64,000 bases of DNA from Capra hircus (lineage: Eukaryota; Chordata; Mammalia; Artiodactyla; Bovidae), in assembly GCF_001704415.2 (NCBI RefSeq), contig NC_030820.1, positions 1,240,001 through 1,304,000 on the forward strand. Reading direction: 5' to 3'. The notes beneath the pieces were generated by a model that had not been told where the DNA came from, did no database searches, and worked only from the letters and a program-made list of their open reading frames with translations. Each line of letters opens with the position of its first letter. The first letter of the stretch is position 1. The translations under genes were made by a program, and so were the position numbers. Shown piece by piece: positions 23,790 to 35,047 of the stretch.

Positions 23790-24690
23790 TAGAGAATTTC
23801 AGTTCTGTTTCCAAGGGTTTTTAATTTTGGTAAATTTTGTCTATTTTCTTTCTTTCCTATTTGTACTTTTGGTGTCATATCTATGAAACAATTGCCTAAG
23901 TCACAAAAATTTACCTCTACATTCTCTGTTTAGAGTTTTATAATTTTAGCCCATACAGTTAAGAGCTTCATTGATTGTGTGTGTGTGTGTGTGTTCTGTG
24001 TATGATGTAATAGGAATCCAACTTCACTGTTTTCCATATGGCAATCCAGCTGTCCTAGCACCATTTCTTAAAAAGATGATTTTCTGCAGTGAATTGTTTT
24101 AGAACAATTCACTAGCTGTCAGTCAGTTTAACATAATTGTGAGGGCTTATCTCTGGAGTCTTAATTTTATTCCATTGACCTATGTGTCTAATCTTATGCC
24201 AGTACCACTCTGCCTTGATAACTGGAGTTTGTAGTTAAGTTTGAAGCTGGGAAGTCTTCCAACTTCATCCTTTATTTTTTACAATCATTTTTGCTATTCT
24301 GGGTCCTTTAAATTTCCATATAAATTTTGGGATCAATTTGTACAAAAAAGACAGATATGATTTTTATGGGAATTGAATTTGTAAATCAACTTGAGACGTA
24401 GTGCCACCTTAACAATTTTAAGTCTTGAACATGGGATGTCTTTCCATTTACCTGCTGCTGCTGCTAAGTCGCTTCAGTCATATCCGACTCTGTGCAACCC
24501 CATAGACAGCAGCCCATCAGGCTCTCCCATCCCTGGGATTCTCCAGGCAGGAACACTGGAGTGGGCTGCCACATTAACTTAGGTCTTGTTTAATTTTGTT
24601 AAACAGTGTCTTATAGACTACAAATTTTACACTTCAGTTGTCAAATTTAAATTCATTTCTACGAAGTTATTTCCATTTTGCAAAGATAAT
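23790..24690 (-). mobile_element. Old L1 fragment (ORF2), interrupted by a SINE
   Basis: Contains the inverse L1 ORF2 phrases TTCCATATGGCAATCCAGCT, TCCATTGACCTATGTGTCTA, TTGCTATTCTGGGTCC and TCTTTCCATTTACCT, heavily mutated. A (GT)n run sits at about 23975-23994. A SINE at 24452-24572 splits it, and L1-like sequence resumes after it (CTTAGGTCTTGTTTAATTTT). Confidence 0.65.
24452..24572 (-). mobile_element. BOV-A2 SINE monomer
   Basis: Inverse orientation with the CTGCTGCTGCTAAGTCGCTT tail end, CCATAGACAGCAGCCCATCA and CAGGAACACTGGAGTGGGCT. Confidence 0.9.
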
Positions 24691-24879
24691 GTTTAGCTAT
24701 GCTAAGTATTTGTGCCTTGGACAAAAATGACAGAAGGTTTGACTTGTATAATACAATAGCCTGTCAATAATACTTATGCATAGGGAGGGCCAGAATGACA
24801 AGACTGAGTTTTATTTTTTTTATTTTTTTTTTAATGTTTTATTTTTTATTTTTTTTTAAAATTTTAAAATCTTTAATTC

Positions 24880-25110
24880 TTACATGCGTTCGTTTTAAAG
24901 TTATAATCCTGATCTTCCACTTACCAGCTTTGGGAACTTGGACAAATAAAATGTTCTATGCTATTTTTATTATCTGAAAATAAGCATTTAATAACAAAGA
25001 TAGTTATATTGGGCAGATTTTTGTGAAGATTGAATGTAGTGATATATATAAAGTTCAAAGAATTATAACTGGCACATGGTTAGCAGTTAATAAACATGAG
25101 TTGCCGTTAT
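24880..25110 (+). mobile_element. MIR-type SINE (old)
   Basis: Body phrases CACTTACCAGCTTTGGGAAC, TTGGACAAAT, ATTATCTGAAAATAAG and GTGAAGATTGAATG...GGCACATGGTTAGCA resemble MIRb. Preceded by a T-rich tract at about 24808-24870. Confidence 0.65.
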
Positions 25111-25337
25111 TGTTACATATCCTTCTAGTCTCTCTTCTCCAAACCACTGCTAGGGGGCCCCAGTTCCATTTGGGATTATGGTACTACCTTCTGGTATGTT
25201 GAGACAGAAGAAAGGCTGAGAACTACTCAAGGTCTTGAACTCTTTGTTTTCCCATTGTTGAAGATCTCTTCTAGGAAACCATCAGTGTGTTCCTTGCTTT
25301 GTATGAGTCTGACATTCATTTTATTGACATTTTACAG

Positions 25338-25495
25338 CTGGCCAGCTGGCTGGAAACTCCTCTGTCGAGATGTATCGCCAAGTGCTCCTGTCTGGTTGTC
25401 GCTGTGTGGAGCTGGACTGCTGGAAGGGACGGACTGCAGAAGAGGAGCCAGTCATCACCCATGGGTTCACCATGACCACAGAAATATCCTTCAAG
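25338..25495 (+). CDS. PLCB1: PLCB1 exon: X-box core with second catalytic His and calcium ligands
   Basis: This exon encodes about residues 337-389. The acceptor is TTTTACAG and the donor AAG|GTAGAG. It completes the split Ala codon and ends on a full Lys codon. The protein reads AGQLAGNSSVEMYRQVLLSG and continues through CRCVELDCWKG, where Glu361 and Asp363 are calcium ligands, to PVITHGFTMTTEISFK, where the His of ITHG is the second catalytic residue (His378). All key residues are intact. With the preceding exon it forms the core of the X half of the barrel, which performs the acid/base step of PIP2 cleavage. Assignment is by direct recognition of the PLC X-box motifs. Confidence 0.98.
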
Positions 25496-25799
25496 GTAGA
25501 GTGAATATTACTAAGAGAAGAAGCTAGAGAGACCTGACCCCCGTTTTCGGTAAAATCTCATTCAGCAGGTTTAGCAGTATAAGGGTCACAGTTAAGTCCA
25601 TAGGTTATTAATCATATTTGCAATTTCTGAGGCTAAAATTTAGCAGTTTTTACATGAGTGATTGGCATCAGATGAACTGGTCACCAAAACCTAAGGAAAC
25701 TGTCTTATAAAAGGTAATATCAATTTATTTGCCTATTTAGCATATTCTCTTTTTTAATTGTATTTTGTCATTGTGAAATACAACATATATAAAGAATGT
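25496..25799 (+). other. Intron, no recognised feature
   Basis: Unique-looking AT-rich sequence after the donor; nothing further seen. Confidence 0.5.
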
Positions 25800-25920
25800 G
25801 CTGCGCTAAGTTGCTTCAGCCATATCTGACTCCTTGCAACTCCATGGACTGTAGCCCACCAGGCTTCTCTGTCCATGGGATTCGCCAGGCAAGAATACTG
25901 GAGTGGGTTGCCTTCTCCAC
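25800..25920 (-). mobile_element. BOV-A2/Bov-tA SINE monomer
   Basis: Inverse SINE from GCGCTAAGTTGCTTCAGCCA to TACTGGAGTGGGTTGCCTTC, truncated at the head side. Confidence 0.88.
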
Positions 25921-26097
25921 ATTGGGAGCATTGGGAGCAAAAAGTTTCCAATTCCCAGCTTTTAGCCCTGGAACACTTGGGATGTGATAAAATGAACATC
26001 TATAATTTGAGAGGGAAGCAAAAAGAACCAAGATTTTCAAGGGACAACCAGGATTCAGTTTAGACAAGTGGATTTCCTGATATTTTACTTGACAGCA

Positions 26098-26138
26098 ATA
26101 TATATATATATATAGATAGATATAGATATAGATATATG
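26098..26138 (+). repeat. (TA)n/(GATA)n microsatellite
   Basis: A TA run followed by GATAGATATAGATATAGATA. Confidence 0.9.
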
Positions 26139-26213
26139 TTCAGAAGGAATATTTACACCTTAAAATGTATTTACTGTTATGAAATTGACTTTTCATGATT
26201 TCTGAAACTTCAG

Positions 26214-26439
26214 TTCAGTCGCTCAGGTGTGTCCGAATCTTTGCGACCCCAGAGACTGCAGCAGACCAAGCTTCCCTGTCCATCACCAACTCCTGGAACT
26301 TGCTCAAACTCATGTCCATTTAGTCGGTGATGCCATCCAACCATCTCATCCTCTGTCGTCCCCTTCTCCTGCCTTCAGTCTTTCTCAGCATCAGGGTCTT
26401 TTCCAATGAGTCAGTTCTTCACATTAGGTGGCCGAAGTA
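26214..26439 (-). mobile_element. BovB LINE, short 3'-end fragment
   Basis: Contains only the last about 230 bases of BovB in inverse orientation (TCAGTCGCTCAGGTGTGTCC to ACATTAGGTGGCCGAAGTA). A 20-base direct repeat beginning TTCTGAAACTTCAG lies at 26200-26219 and 26440-26459 on either side. Confidence 0.88.
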
Positions 26440-26449
26440 TTCTGAAACT

Positions 26450-27355
26450 TCAGTTCAGTTCAGTTCAGTTCAGTTCATTTCAGCCGCTCAGTCGTGTCCG
26501 ACTCTTTGCGACCCCATGAATCGCAGCACGACAGGCCTCCCTGTCTATCACCAACTCCCGGAGTTCACTCAGACTCACGTCCATCGAGTCAGTGATGCCG
26601 TCCAGCCATCTCATCCTCTGTCATCCCCTTCTCCTCCTGCCCCCAACCCCTCCCAGCATCAGAGTCTTTTCCAATGAGTCAACTCTTCGCATGAGGTGGC
26701 CAAAGTACTGGAGTTTCAGCTTTAGCATCATTCCTTCCAAAGAAATCCCAGGGCTGATCTCCTTCAGAATGGACTAGATGGATCTCTTTGCAGTCCAAGG
26801 GACTCTCAAGAGTCTTCTCCAACACCACAGTTCAAAAGCATCAATTCTTCAGCGCTCAGCTTTCTTCACAGTCCAACGCTCACATCCATACATGACCACT
26901 GGAAAAACCATAGCCTTGACTAGATGGACTTTTGTTGGCAAAGTAATGTCTCTGCTTTTGAATATGCTGTCTAGGTTGGTCATAACTTTTCTTCCAAGGA
27001 GTAAGTGTCTTTTAATTTCATGGCTGCAATCACCAACTGCAGTGATTTTGGAGCCCCCCAAAAATAAAGTCTGACACTGTTTCCACTCTTTTCCCACCTA
27101 TTTCCCATGAAGTGATGGGACCAGATGCCATGATCTTCGCTTTCTGAATGTTGAACTTTAAGCCTACTTTTTCACTCTCCTCTTTCACTTTCATCAAGAG
27201 GCTTTTTAGTTCCTCTTCACTTTCTGCCATAAGGATGGTGTCATCTGCATATCTGAGGTTATTGATATTTCTCCCAGCAATCTTGATTCCAGCTTGTGCT
27301 TCTTCCAGCCCAGCATTTCTCATGATGTACTCTACATATAAGTTAAATGAGCAGG
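26450..27355 (-). mobile_element. BovB LINE, 3' part
   Basis: Minus-strand frames read RNAGLEEAQAGIKIAGRNIN, LRYADDTILMAESEEELKS and, after a frameshift near 27060, HEIKRHLLLGRKVMTNLDSI to GCERWTVKKAER. The tail (TTCAG)n is at 26450-26480. This copy is only modestly decayed and sits directly next to another BovB end. Confidence 0.93.
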
Positions 27356-27368
27356 GTTACTATATAGC

Positions 27369-27450
27369 AATTACCCACTCCAGCATTCTGGCCTGCAGAA
27401 TTCCATGGGGTCACAAAGAGTCAGACATGACTGAGTGACTTTCAGTTTCA
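27369..27450 (+). mobile_element. Bov SINE fragment
   Basis: ACCCACTCCAGCATTCTGGC, then CATGGGGTCACAAAGAGTCA and GACATGACTGAGTGACTTTC, with an internal deletion of the middle block. It lies at the truncated end of the neighbouring BovB. Confidence 0.8.
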
Positions 27451-27538
27451 CAAAATTTTACAACAATGTTTAATATGGGGTTGACCTTAATTCTGATGAA
27501 AATCTTCAGAAGTTTTATCTGCTCCTGAAGTTGAGCAC

Positions 27539-27579
27539 TCTTTCTTTCTTTCTTTTTCTTTTTTTTGGGGGGGGGGGTA
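27539..27579 (+). repeat. (CTTT)n and poly-G low-complexity tract
   Basis: CTTTCTTTCTTTCTTTTTCT is followed by T8 and a run of about ten G residues. Confidence 0.9.
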
Positions 27580-27639
27580 TTGCACTGCTCAGACTTTATT
27601 GAGCTGGTAATCAAAGAAAAGCAATAGAAAACTATTCAA

Positions 27640-27810
27640 TTCTATCTCACTGTGGAGCTATGAATTTAGGCATCAACAGAGCTAAGTTCGAATCTTGTCT
27701 TTGCTTTTATCAGTTGGGTGTCCTTAGACAAATTATATTAATTGTTCTGTAAGTTAACTTTTCATCTGTAAAATTGATACAATATTACCTTTGCTAGGTC
27801 ATTCATGGGG
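27640..27810 (+). mobile_element. MIR-type SINE (old)
   Basis: GCTAAGTTCGAATCTTGTCT, GGGTGTCCTTAGACAAATTA and TTTTCATCTGTAAAATTGAT match the MIR body plan (rare-codon-like 'aatcctggctctgcc / gaccttgggcaa / cctcatctgtaaaatg'). Confidence 0.75.
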
Positions 27811-29157
27811 TGAGCACTCAATGTCTTTTGGGTTTTCTTTAATGGAAGATCCATGTATTTTGGTTCCATTTCTGTAGTCCCCCACCCTCCCATCTCCCGC
27901 CATGGTCCCTTGTCAGCTAAGATACCAGCCTTAACTGTTGGGCTCTTTAAAAATGGGGGGACACACAACTGTTGTGTGGAGTGCATGCAATTTGGGTTCA
28001 TCCATCTGTTGATGATGAAGAGGATCATGCAGTGGGAGACAACATATCCAGATGGAACCCTTGTGAGCTAGGGGACCAATGCACGTGTGCACATACCCAC
28101 TCCAGGAGGGCCACTCACAGCCCTGCCCACCACCCCCTCATGAGTCTATGTGAGGAACAATTTTATTTTCTTAAACATTTATAATCCTCAAGGTTGTTTG
28201 AGTTCCTTTAGGGGTAAGGGGGACTACAGGGGTAATATAAACACCAAGCACATTCTAAGGCATATTTATTTTATATGAAGCTTTTGCTTCTTGCCTCAGC
28301 CATCAAGTCAGCTTGGAATGACTCTCCCTGTTCACCCGACCTTACAAGTGGTCCTTCAATCACATTTGTGACCCCAGAGTCACGGGCTGGTGAGCATCTA
28401 TTCCTGGGCTCCAGAAGCACAGTTTTTCAACCACATGCACACACTTGTTGACAGATTTAGAGACTAAAAAAACTAAATCTAGCTCAGAATTCTGCTTCCT
28501 CTTTCTGCCTACTGCAGTTGAGGGTGAGGTGCGGCCAAAAAAGAGCAGGAAACTCGTCATCCTGGTGGCTGATTGGCACAGCTCTGCTTCCTGCTATTGT
28601 GTGTTTGCAGGATAGATAATTCTGTCAGAGATGTGAGTGAGTGTGTGGTGGTGGTGCTGGGTGGGGATGAGTGTGAGCAATAGAAATGCCAGCCTGTTTT
28701 GTAGAAACAGAGCAGGAATTCTCTGCATCAGGATTAGGACTAGAGGGAGGTGAGTGAAATGCCTTACATGCAAAATGTATAGAGGGGTCTATTCTCACTG
28801 GTGTGTAAATGCAGAGGTGGCACCTGAGATTGAGCATCTCTTTAAATTTTGTACTTAGGCACCTCATCTGCCTCACCCAAGTCCCAGCTCCGCTCTGCCT
28901 AATTGTCAGCATGCAGCCTGCTTTTCCTGAACCGACTGGGTACAGTGACTTTTTCATAAAGGAGAAGAAGAGAAACGGGGCCACAGCCCTGTGCTCTCTC
29001 ACCCTCAGTACCCCTGCCCTTGATTCCCTGGGCTGCAGCTCCACAGGCCTCTGTGCCATTTCCTGACCAAGCTAGGCAGAGATACCTCACAGCCTTTGCC
29101 AGTTTATGCCTCTGCCTAAGACAGTCTTCCCCCAGTTATCCGCATGGCTCACTGCTT
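27811..29157 (+). other. Intron, no recognised feature
   Basis: Relatively GC-richer intron without young repeats. Short frames at 28625-29059 (-) and 28809-29066 (+) overlap one another and show no domain, so I treat them as chance. Confidence 0.5.
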
Positions 29158-29168
29158 AACTCCTTGAA

Positions 29169-29346
29169 AGTGTTAGTAGCTCGGTCATGTCCGACTCTTT
29201 GCCAGGCTCCTCTGTCCTTGGAATCCTCCAGGCAAGAATACTAGAGTGGGTTGCCATTCCCTCCTCTAGGGGATTTTCCTGGCCCAGGGATCAAACCTGG
29301 GTTTCTTGCATTACAAACAGATTCTTTACCATCTGAGCCACCAGGG
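29169..29346 (-). mobile_element. Bov-tA SINE with 11-bp target-site duplication
   Basis: Inverse SINE (GTGTTAGTAGCTCGGTCATG to TTTACCATCTGAGCCACCAG) bounded by AACTCCTTGAA at 29158-29168 and 29347-29357. Confidence 0.95.
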
Positions 29347-29547
29347 AACTCCTTGAAGTCTTTCTCAAATGCCACCTTCTCAAGGAGGCCTCCTGGGACC
29401 TATTTAATACTGTAACCAGCCATCACACCCACTCCCACCTTCCTGGTCTGCTCCCCATCACTGTATTTCTTCCATTTACCAAGTGGCACCTTCTAACACT
29501 CTGCTTAATTTACTCAGTCATTTATTGAGTTCCTTCTTTATTGGCTC

Positions 29548-29775
29548 TGTGTGTGTGTGTGTGTGTGTGTGCGTCCACTCAGTCATGTCCAACTCTTTGT
29601 GACCCATGGACTGTAGCCCACCAGGCTCCTCTGTCTTTGGAATTTTCCAGGCCAGAATACTGGAGTATGTTGCCATTTCCTTCACCAGGGGATCTTCCCA
29701 ACGCAGGGATCGAACCTGTGGCTCTCATATCACCTGCATGGGCAGGCAGATTTTCTACCATTAACGCCATTGGCT
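29548..29775 (-). mobile_element. Bov-tA SINE with (GT)n at its tail
   Basis: A (GT)n run at 29548-29570 abuts the 3' tail of an inverse SINE (CCACTCAGTCATGTCCAACT to GATTTTCTACCATTAACGCC). Confidence 0.92.
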
Positions 29776-29872
29776 GTGTCCTTCTAATTGCATTGAGCAC
29801 CATAAAAACAGGGATCTTTGTTTGGTTTTCTGCTCTTTCCCAAGCACTTTAAAAAGAGTCTGGCAAAGTGCC

Positions 29873-30030
29873 TTCCCAGGCAGTACAGTGGCTGAGACTT
29901 CACCGTCCTACGCAGGGGGCATGGATTCAATCCCTGGCTGGGGAGCTAAGAGACCCCCATGCTCATGGCCAAAACACCAAAACATGAATAGAAGCAATAT
30001 TGTAATAAATTCAATAAAGACTTTTAAAAG
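29873..30030 (+). mobile_element. CHR-type SINE, diverged
   Basis: CCTTCCCAGGCAGTACAGTG, GATTCAATCCCTGGCTGGGG and GAGCTAAGAGACCCCCATGC with an AATAAATTCAATAAAG tail resemble a CHR SINE. Confidence 0.7.
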
Positions 30031-30084
30031 TGGTCCATAAAAACATCTTTAAAAAGAACTGGCATATAATAGGTACTGGTGAAG

Positions 30085-30152
30085 GGAAGCCTGGCATGCT
30101 GCAGTGGGGTCACAAAGAGTTGGACATGACTGAGTGACTGAACAACAATAAA
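30085..30152 (+). mobile_element. Bov SINE 3' fragment
   Basis: GGGGTCACAAAGAGTTGGAC followed by ATGACTGAGTGACTGAACAA. Confidence 0.8.
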
Positions 30153-30218
30153 AATTTTTTATTAATTTATTTTTATTGAAAGATAATTGCTTTACAGAAT
30201 TTTGCCACTTTTTCCATC

Positions 30219-30424
30219 CCTGGTGGCTCAGACTATAAGGAATCTGCTTTCAATGTGGGAGACCTGGTTCGATCCCTGGTTTGGAAAGATCCCCTGGAGA
30301 AGGGAAAGGCTACCCACTCCAGTATTCTGGCCTGGAGAATCCCATGGACTGAGGAGCTTGGTGGGCTACAGTCTATGCGGTCTCAAAGAATCAGACACAA
30401 CTGAACAACTAACACTTTCTCACT
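30219..30424 (+). mobile_element. Bov-tA SINE
   Basis: Full sense order from TCCCTGGTGGCTCAGACTAT and GGTTCGATCCCTGGTTTGGA to GACACAACTGAACAACTAAC and a CACTTT tail. Confidence 0.92.
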
Positions 30425-31646
30425 TTATTTCTATCCCCAAGCAAATAGACAAATTATAGTGGAGACTTCATCTTTAGTCTTCCTTGTCTCTGTTCATCAG
30501 GTACATGAACTTTGTCTTTCTCCATTTTTGCTGTAAAATTCCATATGTTGATAGGTGGTGAAAAAATTCTCTCAATGTTTGCCTGTCTGGGCTATCCTGT
30601 ATGTTTGGACCTGATCTGCATGGTGTAATTAGACTATATTCTATAGCCTCAGTGTGTATTGCAGCAGTGAAATAAACCAAGTGCAAAAGTCCATCATTTT
30701 TATGTCACACAGTTTATCTGCTCTAAGTCTATGTGATCTGGAAAGCTTTGTGAGGTCTATGATATATACCCACAGCAAAAGTTCCTATTGGCATTTACCA
30801 CCTATTTATTGTTGAGCCAAAATAAAAAGGTGTGTTCTGGGAAAGTGGACATGCTGTAATTCAGCCTCTTTATGGAGGACTTTTTATTTTGCATTCTGGA
30901 TTTATTTATTACACACCCCATATATCTGCCTGCTGGTGTCTTTGCCTCACTGCCTTAGTCTCTCCAATGGTCATGACATAGTAACTCGCCGTCTGGTCTG
31001 CATTCTCTCTGCTCCCATGCAGTCTCCTTCCTCCCACACTGGACGCCCACCTGCCTCCTCTACCCCCAAGCTGCTCCTGCCCCCTGTCCCCGCCCAGGCA
31101 GCTCCTTTGTAACTACCAGCAATTATATAAGATGGAAAACAGAGTCAAGTGATGAAGTATATAATAAAAATATATTAAATATGAGTATGTGGTTAAATGG
31201 AGCATTTCTGGAAATAAAGCATCATTATCTAAGATAAGTAATAATAATTTAGGATGCAATTTAACTGCTACATAAATGCTCACATAAAATGGATATCCAA
31301 ATACACCCTGCTATTGTCTGTCAAGGATAAAGGATTTCAAGGGCAGTTTTCCCACTGGAAGCTAGTAAGTGAGACATATAGTGTTTAGATTATTGGATCC
31401 AGTATTATAAATCTATGAAAAAAATGATTTTGGCTTAATAAGGGGCAATCAAGCAGTAAGGTACTTTCAGGCCCATAGTCCACTAAGGACAGCTTATGTG
31501 AAAGAACCAAACTTAAAAATTATGACTGGTCTCATCCTCAGCAGAATCCTCATCCTCAGGTGCTCCATGCAAAGTATTCCAAAGGTATGAAAAACCAAAA
31601 GCCCTCTAAGGGAACTTTTTTTTTAAGTTCTCTCAAGTAAAATTGT
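30425..31646 (+). other. Intron, no recognised feature
   Basis: Mixed composition with a C-rich pyrimidine patch near 31000-31100. No repeat or exon recognised. Confidence 0.5.
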
Positions 31647-31849
31647 TAGGGTTTCCCAGGCGACTCAGGTATAAAGAATCCTTCTAACATGCAGGAAACA
31701 CGGGTTCTATCCCTGGGTCCAGAAGATCCCCTAGAGAAGGAAATGGCAACCCACTCCCAGAATGAAAATCCCATGGACAGAGGAGCCTGTCAGGCTACAG
31801 TCCGTGGGGTTACAAGAGTCAGACATGAGTTAACAACTGAAAAATAACT
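31647..31849 (+). mobile_element. Bov-tA SINE with 11-bp target-site duplication
   Basis: TTTCCCAGGCGACTCAGGTA to GACATGAGTTAACAACTGAA, between AGTAAAATTGT at 31636-31646 and 31850-31860. Confidence 0.94.
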
Positions 31850-31959
31850 AGTAAAATTGTACGATGAAATTCGGTCAATGTTTAAAGGTTCAGAAAGGTT
31901 TCCAAGACTAGAGTTATGGTGGAGACGGGGAGAGGGAGGAGGGCGAGGCTGGGAGGAAG

Positions 31960-32455
31960 AGAGCAAGGAGACTGTTGAGGTTCAGAGTGCAGTTCTGGAG
32001 CTGCCAGCTGGGGTTCCGGCACTGACTGCCTGCACGACCGGGGGAAGCTCCCTTACAGATCCAGCCTCTTTCTCAGGAGAATATGGGGGTGATAACAGTG
32101 CTTACCTACCTCCTAGAGGTGTGCTGAGCGTTCAGTGCTGTGCTTAGTCGTTCAGTCATGTCTGACTCTTTGCGACACCATAGACTGTAGCCCACCAGGC
32201 TCCTCTGTCCATGGAATTCTCCAGGCCAGAATACTGGAGTGGGTTGCCATGCCCTCCTCCAGGGTATCTTCCTAACCCAGGGATCGAACCCAGGTCTCCA
32301 ACATTGCAGGTGGATTCTTTACTGAGCCACCGGGGAAGAATTCAGTGACCCTACTTAATATACAACATGGCTTAGAATGATACATGGTACATAGTGAGTA
32401 CTCTATAAATGTTAGCTACTGACATTATAATTGAAACTTTTAAAGCCATACTTTT
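31960..32455 (+). mobile_element. MIR-type SINE split by a Bov-tA
   Basis: The left piece (to about 32130) has TGCACGACCGGGGGAAGCTC, GGGGGTGATAACAGTGCTTA and CTACCTCCTAGAGGTGTGCT. The right piece (from 32341) has GATACATGGTACATAGTGAG and TAAATGTTAGCTACTGACAT, the usual MIR end. Confidence 0.75.
32138..32340 (-). mobile_element. Bov-tA SINE inserted in a MIR
   Basis: Inverse SINE from CTTAGTCGTTCAGTCATGTC to TTTACTGAGCCACCGGGGAA. TTCAGTG precedes it (32131-32137) and follows it (32341-32347), consistent with a target-site duplication. Confidence 0.93.
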
Positions 32456-32790
32456 AAATAGTAGCAGTATTAAATATGCAAGGCGTTATTAAGTCAGGGT
32501 GAAGGTGGGGGGTTGAATAAAGTCATTTGTAAAGCTGTCATGATAGAGGATGTGAGGAGTGCCCAGACACAACGTTTGGCCTCCACTTCACCTCTAGGAA
32601 GAGGCCAGAAGGCCACACCACGTGGCAAATGAAACACAGCCCAGTCTTGGTAAGAGGCCCAGTGAGAGCTGAGAAGGGTGTGACTGGTGCATTGGGAGGC
32701 TTCAGTGTGAACATGGGGCCCTCAGTCAAATGCAAAGACCAAATGTGTACAGTATCAGGGCAGGAAAGGGGCAGGCAGGATACACAAAGG

Positions 32791-32995
32791 GCTTCCCTGG
32801 CGGATCAGTTGGTAAAGAATCCACCCCCAAGGCAGGGTTTGATCCCTGTATGGGGAAGATCGCTTGGAGAAGGGAATGGCTACCCACTCCAGTATTCCTG
32901 CATGGAGAATTCCATGGACAGAGGAGCCTGGTGGGCTATGGTTCATGGGGTCGTGAAGAGTTGGACACAACTGAGTGACTAACACTTTCACTTTC
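32791..32995 (+). mobile_element. Bov-tA SINE
   Basis: GGCTTCCCTGGCGGATCAGT to GGACACAACTGAGTGACTAA with a (CACTTT) tail. Confidence 0.94.
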
Positions 32996-33267
32996 TCAGG
33001 ATAAATGAGTCAAGAAGGTCTAGGAAACCTTCAATTCAGCAGCATTTCAGGGCACACCAGAACCTCTACTGTGGGAATAGAGAGAACGCCACCCAGAGAA
33101 CAAGAAAGACAGGTGGGGACATGGATGCTACAAATGTGTGTGAGAGCAGGCCCAGAAAAAGACACGGGCATTTCATTGGTCAAACACAAAGAGAGATAGG
33201 CCCTTGGGTTTTCACTCACCTTCAGGCCCCTCATTGGCCTAAATGGTGATACACAGCTCTGGAATTC

Positions 33268-35047
33268 AGTTCAGTTCAGTTGCTCAGTCGTGTCCGACTC
33301 TGAGACTTCATGGACTGCAACACACCAGGGCTTCCTGTCCATCACCAACTCCCAGAACTTGCTCAAACTCATGTACATCGAGTCAGTGATGCCATCCAAC
33401 CATTTAATCCTCTGTCGTTCCCTTTTCCTCCCCGCTTCAATCTTTCCCAGCATCAAGATCTTTTCTAGTGAGTCAGTTCTTCACATCAAGTGGCCAAAGT
33501 ATTGGAGTTTCAGCTTCAGCATCAGTCCTTCCAATGAATATTCAGGACTGATTTCCTACAGGATGGACTGGTTGTATCTCGTTGCAGTCCAAGGGACTCT
33601 CAAGAGTCTTCTCCAACACCACAGTTCAAAAGCATCAATTCTTTGGCGCTCAAATTTCTTTATAATCCAACTCTCACATCGATACATGACTACTGGAAAA
33701 ACCACAGCTTTGGCTAGATGGAACTTTGTTGGCAAAGTAATAATGGCTCTGCTTTTTCACATGCTATCTAGCTTGATCATAGCTTTTCTTCCAAGGAGCA
33801 AGCATCCTTTCGTTTCATTCTGGCAGTCACCATCTACAGTGATTTTGGGGCCCAAAAAAATAAAGCCTCTCACTGTTTCCATTGTTTCCCCATCTATTTG
33901 CCATGAAGTGATGGGACCAGATGCCATGATCTTAGTTTTCTGAATGCTGAGTTTTAAGCCAACTTTTTCACTCTCCTCTTTCACTTTCATCAGGAGGTTC
34001 TTCTTCAGTTCTTCTTCACTTTCTGCCATAAGGGTTGTATCATCTGCATATCTGAGGTTATTGATATTTGTCCCGGCAATCTTGATTAAAGCTTGTGCTT
34101 CATCCAGCCCAGCATGTCTCATGATGTACTCTGCATATAAGTTAAATAAGCAGGGTGATGATATACAGCCTTGACATACCCCTTTCCTGATTTGGAACCA
34201 GTCTGTTGTTCCATGTCCAGTTCTAACTGTTGCTTCTTGACCTCAATACAGATTTCTCAGGTGGCAGGTCAGATGGTCTGGTATTCCCATCTCTTTAAGA
34301 ATTTTCCACATTTTGTTGTGATCAACACAAAGGCTTTGGTATAGTCAATAAAGCAGAAGTAGATGTTTTTCTAGAACTCTCTTGCTTTTTTGATGATCCA
34401 ACAGATGTTGGCAATTTGATCGCTGGTTCCTCTACCTTTTATAAATCCACCTTGAACATCTGGAAGTTCACAGTTCATGTGCTATTGAAGCATGGATTAG
34501 AGAATTTTGAGCATTACTTTGCTAGTGTGTGAGATAAGTACAATTGTGCAGTAGTTTGAACATTCTTTGGCATTGCCTTTCTTTGGTAGTGGAATGCAAA
34601 GTGACCTTTTCCAGTCCTGTGGCCACTGCTGAGTTTTCCAAATTTGCTGGCATATTGAGTGCAGCAGTTTCATAGCATGATCTTTTAGGATTTGAAATAG
34701 CTCAACTGTAATTCCATCACCTCCACTAGCTTTGTTCGTTGTGATGCTTCCTAAGGCCTACCTGACTTTGCACTCCAGGATGTCTGGGTCTAGGATAGTG
34801 ATCACACTATCTGGGCCATGAAGATCTTCTTTGTATAGTTCTGTGTATTCTTGCCACCTCTTCTTACTATCTTCTGCTTCTGTTAGGTCAATACCATTTC
34901 TGTCCTTTATTGGCTCATTTTTGCAGGAAATGTTCCCTTGGTATCTATATTTTTTTTGAAGAGCTCTCTAGTCTTTCCCATTCTGTTGTTTTCTTCTATT
35001 TCTTTGCATTGATCACTGAGGAAGGCTTTCTTATCTCTCCTTGCTAT
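33268..35047 (-). mobile_element. BovB LINE, 3' 1.8 kb
   Basis: The tail TTCAGTTCAGTTCAGTTGCT is at 33268. Minus-strand frames cover the 3' end, a reverse-transcriptase piece at 33757-34122 (NINNLRYADDTTLMAESEEE; a one-codon insertion reads KKNLL), and the palm/fingers region to about 34900 in broken frames, ending near 35047 inside the region between endonuclease and reverse transcriptase. A deletion removes a phrase near 34330 and there are several stops. Confidence 0.93.

Noticed and set aside
27539..27579. Pyrimidine tract followed by a G run, as a possible regulatory G-rich element
   Set aside because: A single G run cannot form an intramolecular quadruplex alone, and the tract is ordinary low complexity.
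32629..32982. 117-residue + strand frame
   Set aside because: Its second half is a Bov-tA SINE and no exon signals surround it.
33290..33943. 217-residue + strand frame (also 48023-48661, 212 residues)
   Set aside because: Both are the antisense shadow of BovB reverse-transcriptase sequence.
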